A DNA stretch of 64,000 nt, from the NCBI GenBank assembly GCA_029882975.1, contig JAOUJW010000009.1, positions 62,001-126,000 of the forward strand. Reading direction: 5' to 3'. Positions 62,184-64,000 of the stretch are shown here, piece after piece. Positions within the stretch are counted from its first letter, which is position 1. Every line of letters starts with the position of its first letter. A program made the translations under genes and the position numbers. Under the pieces are notes generated by a model, which worked only from the letters and a program-made list of their open reading frames with translations, had not been told where the DNA came from and ran no database searches. The stretch is from Gammaproteobacteria bacterium. GTDB taxonomy: Bacteria; Pseudomonadota; Gammaproteobacteria; SZUA-152.

Positions 62184-62630
62184 CTAAGGGCCTTGCATCG
62201 GCCACTCGACGATGTGGTCTTCCAATTCCAAGTTATCAAATTCACTAAAAACCCGGCCGCGTACCGAATGCCCGGCTTTGAAAACGGATTCCGGGTCACC
62301 CGATACCAATGGGTGCCATTGCGGCAATTCTTGGTTTTCCGATATAAGTCGATAGGCGCAACTGGCCGGCAGGAAAGGCAAATCCCCCAGATTCGGGATA
62401 TTTTTCAAGTCCACACAGTCCTGCACCAGGGTAGCGCGACGCTGGTACTCCCGACAGTGGCAGTTATTCATATCCATGAGACGACAAACTATATTGGTGA
62501 AGTACAAATCCCCGGTGTCTTCGTCTTCCAATTTAATCAGACAGCATTTGCCACAATGGTCGCACAAGGACTCCCATTCCTCAGTAGTCATTTGCTGCAG
62601 GGTTTTTGTTTTCCAAAAAGCTTGCGTCAC
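62184..62630 (-). CDS. YcgN family cysteine-cluster protein
   Basis: A 148-residue protein of the YcgN (UPF0260) family. Its cysteines lie in LCDHCGKCCLIKLED (CxxCxxCC), IVCRLMD, NNCHCREYQRR, VQDCVDL and ASCAYRL, which resembles the zinc- or iron-binding CxxCxxCC group (YkgJ-like). The WHPLVSGDPESV end is family-typical. It starts at a GTG that overlaps the stop of the upstream DUF547 gene (GTGA). The function is unknown. Confidence 0.93.
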   Translation of the reverse strand: MTQAFWKTKTLQQMTTEEWESLCDHCGKCCLIKLEDEDTGDLYFTNIVCRLMDMNNCHCREYQRRATLVQDCVDLKNIPNLGDLPFLPASCAYRLISENQELPQWHPLVSGDPESVFKAGHSVRGRVFSEFDNLELEDHIVEWPMQGP

Positions 62631-63457
62631 CGGGTATCACCTTTGGCCTCGTTCAGAGCCCAATCGTAAGCTAAGTAGTCTATGGGCACTTGCCCCTCTG
62701 CTATGCGCTGTTGCAGTGGGGCACCATCACTGAGATAGGGTGCAATAAATCGCGCCACACTGCCGTGAGTTTTGTCAAAATCCTTACCGTACCATTTAAA
62801 CAGGCTGGAAATCAGCAACCGGTCTTCTTGGGCACTATAGCGATTACGGCTACGGTCACCAAGAAAGGCTTTGGCGCCGGATTCTAACATAGTTTCCAAC
62901 CTCGCGGCGGTATACGCCTGCGGCTGCAATTTGGGACAGCCGATGGAAGCGCATACCAAAGCAAAATGTATCCTGGGCTCGGAAAAATCCTCGGCGCCTC
63001 GAATCAAACGATGCTCTATTTCGTCCAGATGGGTATCGGCTTGAAACAGGCGAAAAAAGCGAATTTTCCAGGCGCTTCGAAAAAAACTACCGATATCTTT
63101 GATGGACTTAACCGGATAATGCTGCAAAATAAGTTTTACCGTAAATGCATTGTAGGCATTGATGAGAAACGCCAAACGCTGCGGTGGAGTCCAGGCCTGG
63201 AACTGCTTTTTGTTCACTTTTGACAAGCCGGCCAAATACTGCTCCAGGGCTTGGGGCTGCTGTTTCCAGAGCCGGTAATTGACACCACTGAACGCCCCGT
63301 GGTCCTGAACATACTGCCGCAACAGTTGATCCCAGACCTTATGTTCATGATCAAAGTCCCCCGCAAACACGGGAGCGTTAATAGAAAACAGCAGGCACAG
63401 TACGCCGGCGAATCTTGCAATAACGGTGGACGGTATCAAAGGCACTCTGGAAATCAC
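62627..63457 (-). CDS. DUF547 domain secreted protein
   Basis: A protein of about 276 residues with a signal peptide (STVIARFAGVLCLLFSINAPVFA) and a DUF547 domain: RLAFLINAYNAFTVKLILQHYPVKSIKDIG (key FLINAYNAFTVKLIL), DEIEHRLIRG, EPRIHFALVCASIGCPKLQPQAY (key FALVCASIGCP) and a C-terminal DRLLISSLFKWYGKDF. The cysteine pair may be catalytic; function is unknown. I chose a GTG at 63457; a TTG at 63499 and a GTG at 63445 are possible. It overlaps YcgN and follows the oxidoreductase gene closely, so the three form one transcription unit. Confidence 0.88.
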   Translation of the reverse strand: MISRVPLIPSTVIARFAGVLCLLFSINAPVFAGDFDHEHKVWDQLLRQYVQDHGAFSGVNYRLWKQQPQALEQYLAGLSKVNKKQFQAWTPPQRLAFLINAYNAFTVKLILQHYPVKSIKDIGSFFRSAWKIRFFRLFQADTHLDEIEHRLIRGAEDFSEPRIHFALVCASIGCPKLQPQAYTAARLETMLESGAKAFLGDRSRNRYSAQEDRLLISSLFKWYGKDFDKTHGSVARFIAPYLSDGAPLQQRIAEGQVPIDYLAYDWALNEAKGDTR

Positions 63458-63462
63458 AGCCG

Positions 63463-64000
63463 CTAAGCCCGACGCCAGGCGTGGAACTTTTTCAGCCAAT
63501 CCAACAAGCGTTCCGGTTTGTGGGCTTTTTTCCAGTTTCCCGCCACGTACTTGTTCATTTCAGCCAACGTGGGATAAATGTGTATGGTTCCGAGGATCTT
63601 ATTCAGCCCCAGGCCATGGGTCATGGCCAGTACAAATTCGGCCAGTAAATCCCCCGCATGCGCCCCCACAATGGTGGCCCCAAGAATTTTATCTTTACCC
63701 GGCACGGTCAACACCTTCACCAAACCGCGATCTTCGTCGTCAGCGATAGCACGGTCCAAGTCATCCACGCCATAGTGGGTTACCTCATAGGGAATGCCCA
63801 GTTGACGGGCCTGTTTTTCATTAAGCCCCACCCGCGCCACTTCCGGATCGGTGTACGTGGCCGCCGGAACCACCGCGTAGTTAACCTTAAATTTTTTAAA
63901 GGGACTGAACAAGGCATTAACGGCCACATACCAGGCTTGATGCGAGGCCATATGGGTGAACTGATAGGGACCGGCAACATCGCCACATGCGAAAATGTTG
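63463..64000 (-). CDS. FAD-dependent disulfide reductase, C-terminal part
   Basis: The last 179 residues of a pyridine nucleotide-disulfide oxidoreductase, related to mercuric reductase and dihydrolipoamide dehydrogenase; the frame is open at the right edge. It shows the FAD-binding end NIFACGDVAGPYQFTHMASHQAW (key ACGDVAG), the dimerisation domain (VVPAATYTDPEVARVGLNE) and the conserved HIYPTLAEM. The end lacks a Cys-Cys pair as in MerA, so mercury reduction is not supported. The rest of the protein, with the redox-active site, lies outside the window. Confidence 0.92.
   Translation of the reverse strand, partial: NIFACGDVAGPYQFTHMASHQAWYVAVNALFSPFKKFKVNYAVVPAATYTDPEVARVGLNEKQARQLGIPYEVTHYGVDDLDRAIADDEDRGLVKVLTVPGKDKILGATIVGAHAGDLLAEFVLAMTHGLGLNKILGTIHIYPTLAEMNKYVAGNWKKAHKPERLLDWLKKFHAWRRA

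Overview
The window comes from the chromosome of a gammaproteobacterium of moderate GC content. The evidence is the rpoN-hpf-ptsN-hprK-rapZ order, the rpsU-yqeY-dnaG-rpoD macromolecular synthesis operon with tsaD diverging from it, an OxyR with both redox cysteines, AcpH, SohB, NudE and CysQ, and several c-type cytochromes. HprK together with a PTS-Ntr branch, an NhaA antiporter, di-heme peroxidase and cytochrome c' suggests a respiring, probably aquatic member near the Chromatiales/Thiotrichales. That placement is inference from gene content; no rRNA gene is present.

Layout. 1-6.4 kb: end of rpoN, then hpf, ptsN, hprK, rapZ, a mannose-type EIIA, HPr and mgtE, a regulatory phosphotransfer cluster without sugar permeases. 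6.4-10.4 kb: a NUDIX hydrolase, an unusual HU-like protein coupled to a PhyH-type dioxygenase, a decayed YCII/DGPF gene with what looks like a scrap of its ECF sigma partner, a zinc metallopeptidase and nhaA. 10.5-18.1 kb: a minus-strand run of envelope and redox genes (cytochrome b561-like, cytochrome c', a patatin-beta-barrel protein, di-heme cytochrome c peroxidase, a YtkA-like lipoprotein, a SoxB-like metallophosphatase). 18.5-34.7 kb: two acetyltransferases, oxyR, acpH, a multi-PAS histidine kinase, a CPA2 antiporter, a DUF523 protein, an ABC exporter, sohB, a second histidine kinase and an HbpS/GlcG-like protein.

34.8-43.9 kb is the most accessory part: an orphan two-partner-secretion exoprotein, a YdgA/DUF945 protein, an unknown protein that may be an immunity protein, a RES-Xre toxin-antitoxin pair, a small ORF that runs into a 16-bp tandem repeat, an unknown coiled-coil membrane protein, an orphan CdiI-like protein, and two blocks of a 53-bp repeat with twin hairpins that stop exactly at the 3' end of a CAT-anticodon tRNA. 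44.0-49.9 kb returns to core genes (rpoD, dnaG, yqeY, rpsU, tsaD). 50.0-52.2 kb has an HU-family protein, nudE and cysQ. 52.2-59.7 kb holds two paralogous secreted subtilisin-like lipoproteins, the larger with about seven PKD-like domains. 60.1-64.0 kb has an FKBP isomerase, a GalT-like enzyme, a YcgN-type protein, a DUF547 protein and the end of a flavin disulfide reductase.

Working together: HprK could phosphorylate HPr on Ser46 while PtsN and the EIIA(Man) protein take phosphate from HPr His15, linking nutrient state to RapZ and sigma-54 functions. The rpsU-dnaG-rpoD block joins translation, replication and transcription initiation. The 10.5-18 kb cluster looks like a periplasmic peroxide and phosphoester system. 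The best leads for something undescribed are the 53-bp hairpin array abutting the tRNA, the unknown genes beside it, the HU-like/dioxygenase pair, and the protease paralogs with a shared C-terminal module.
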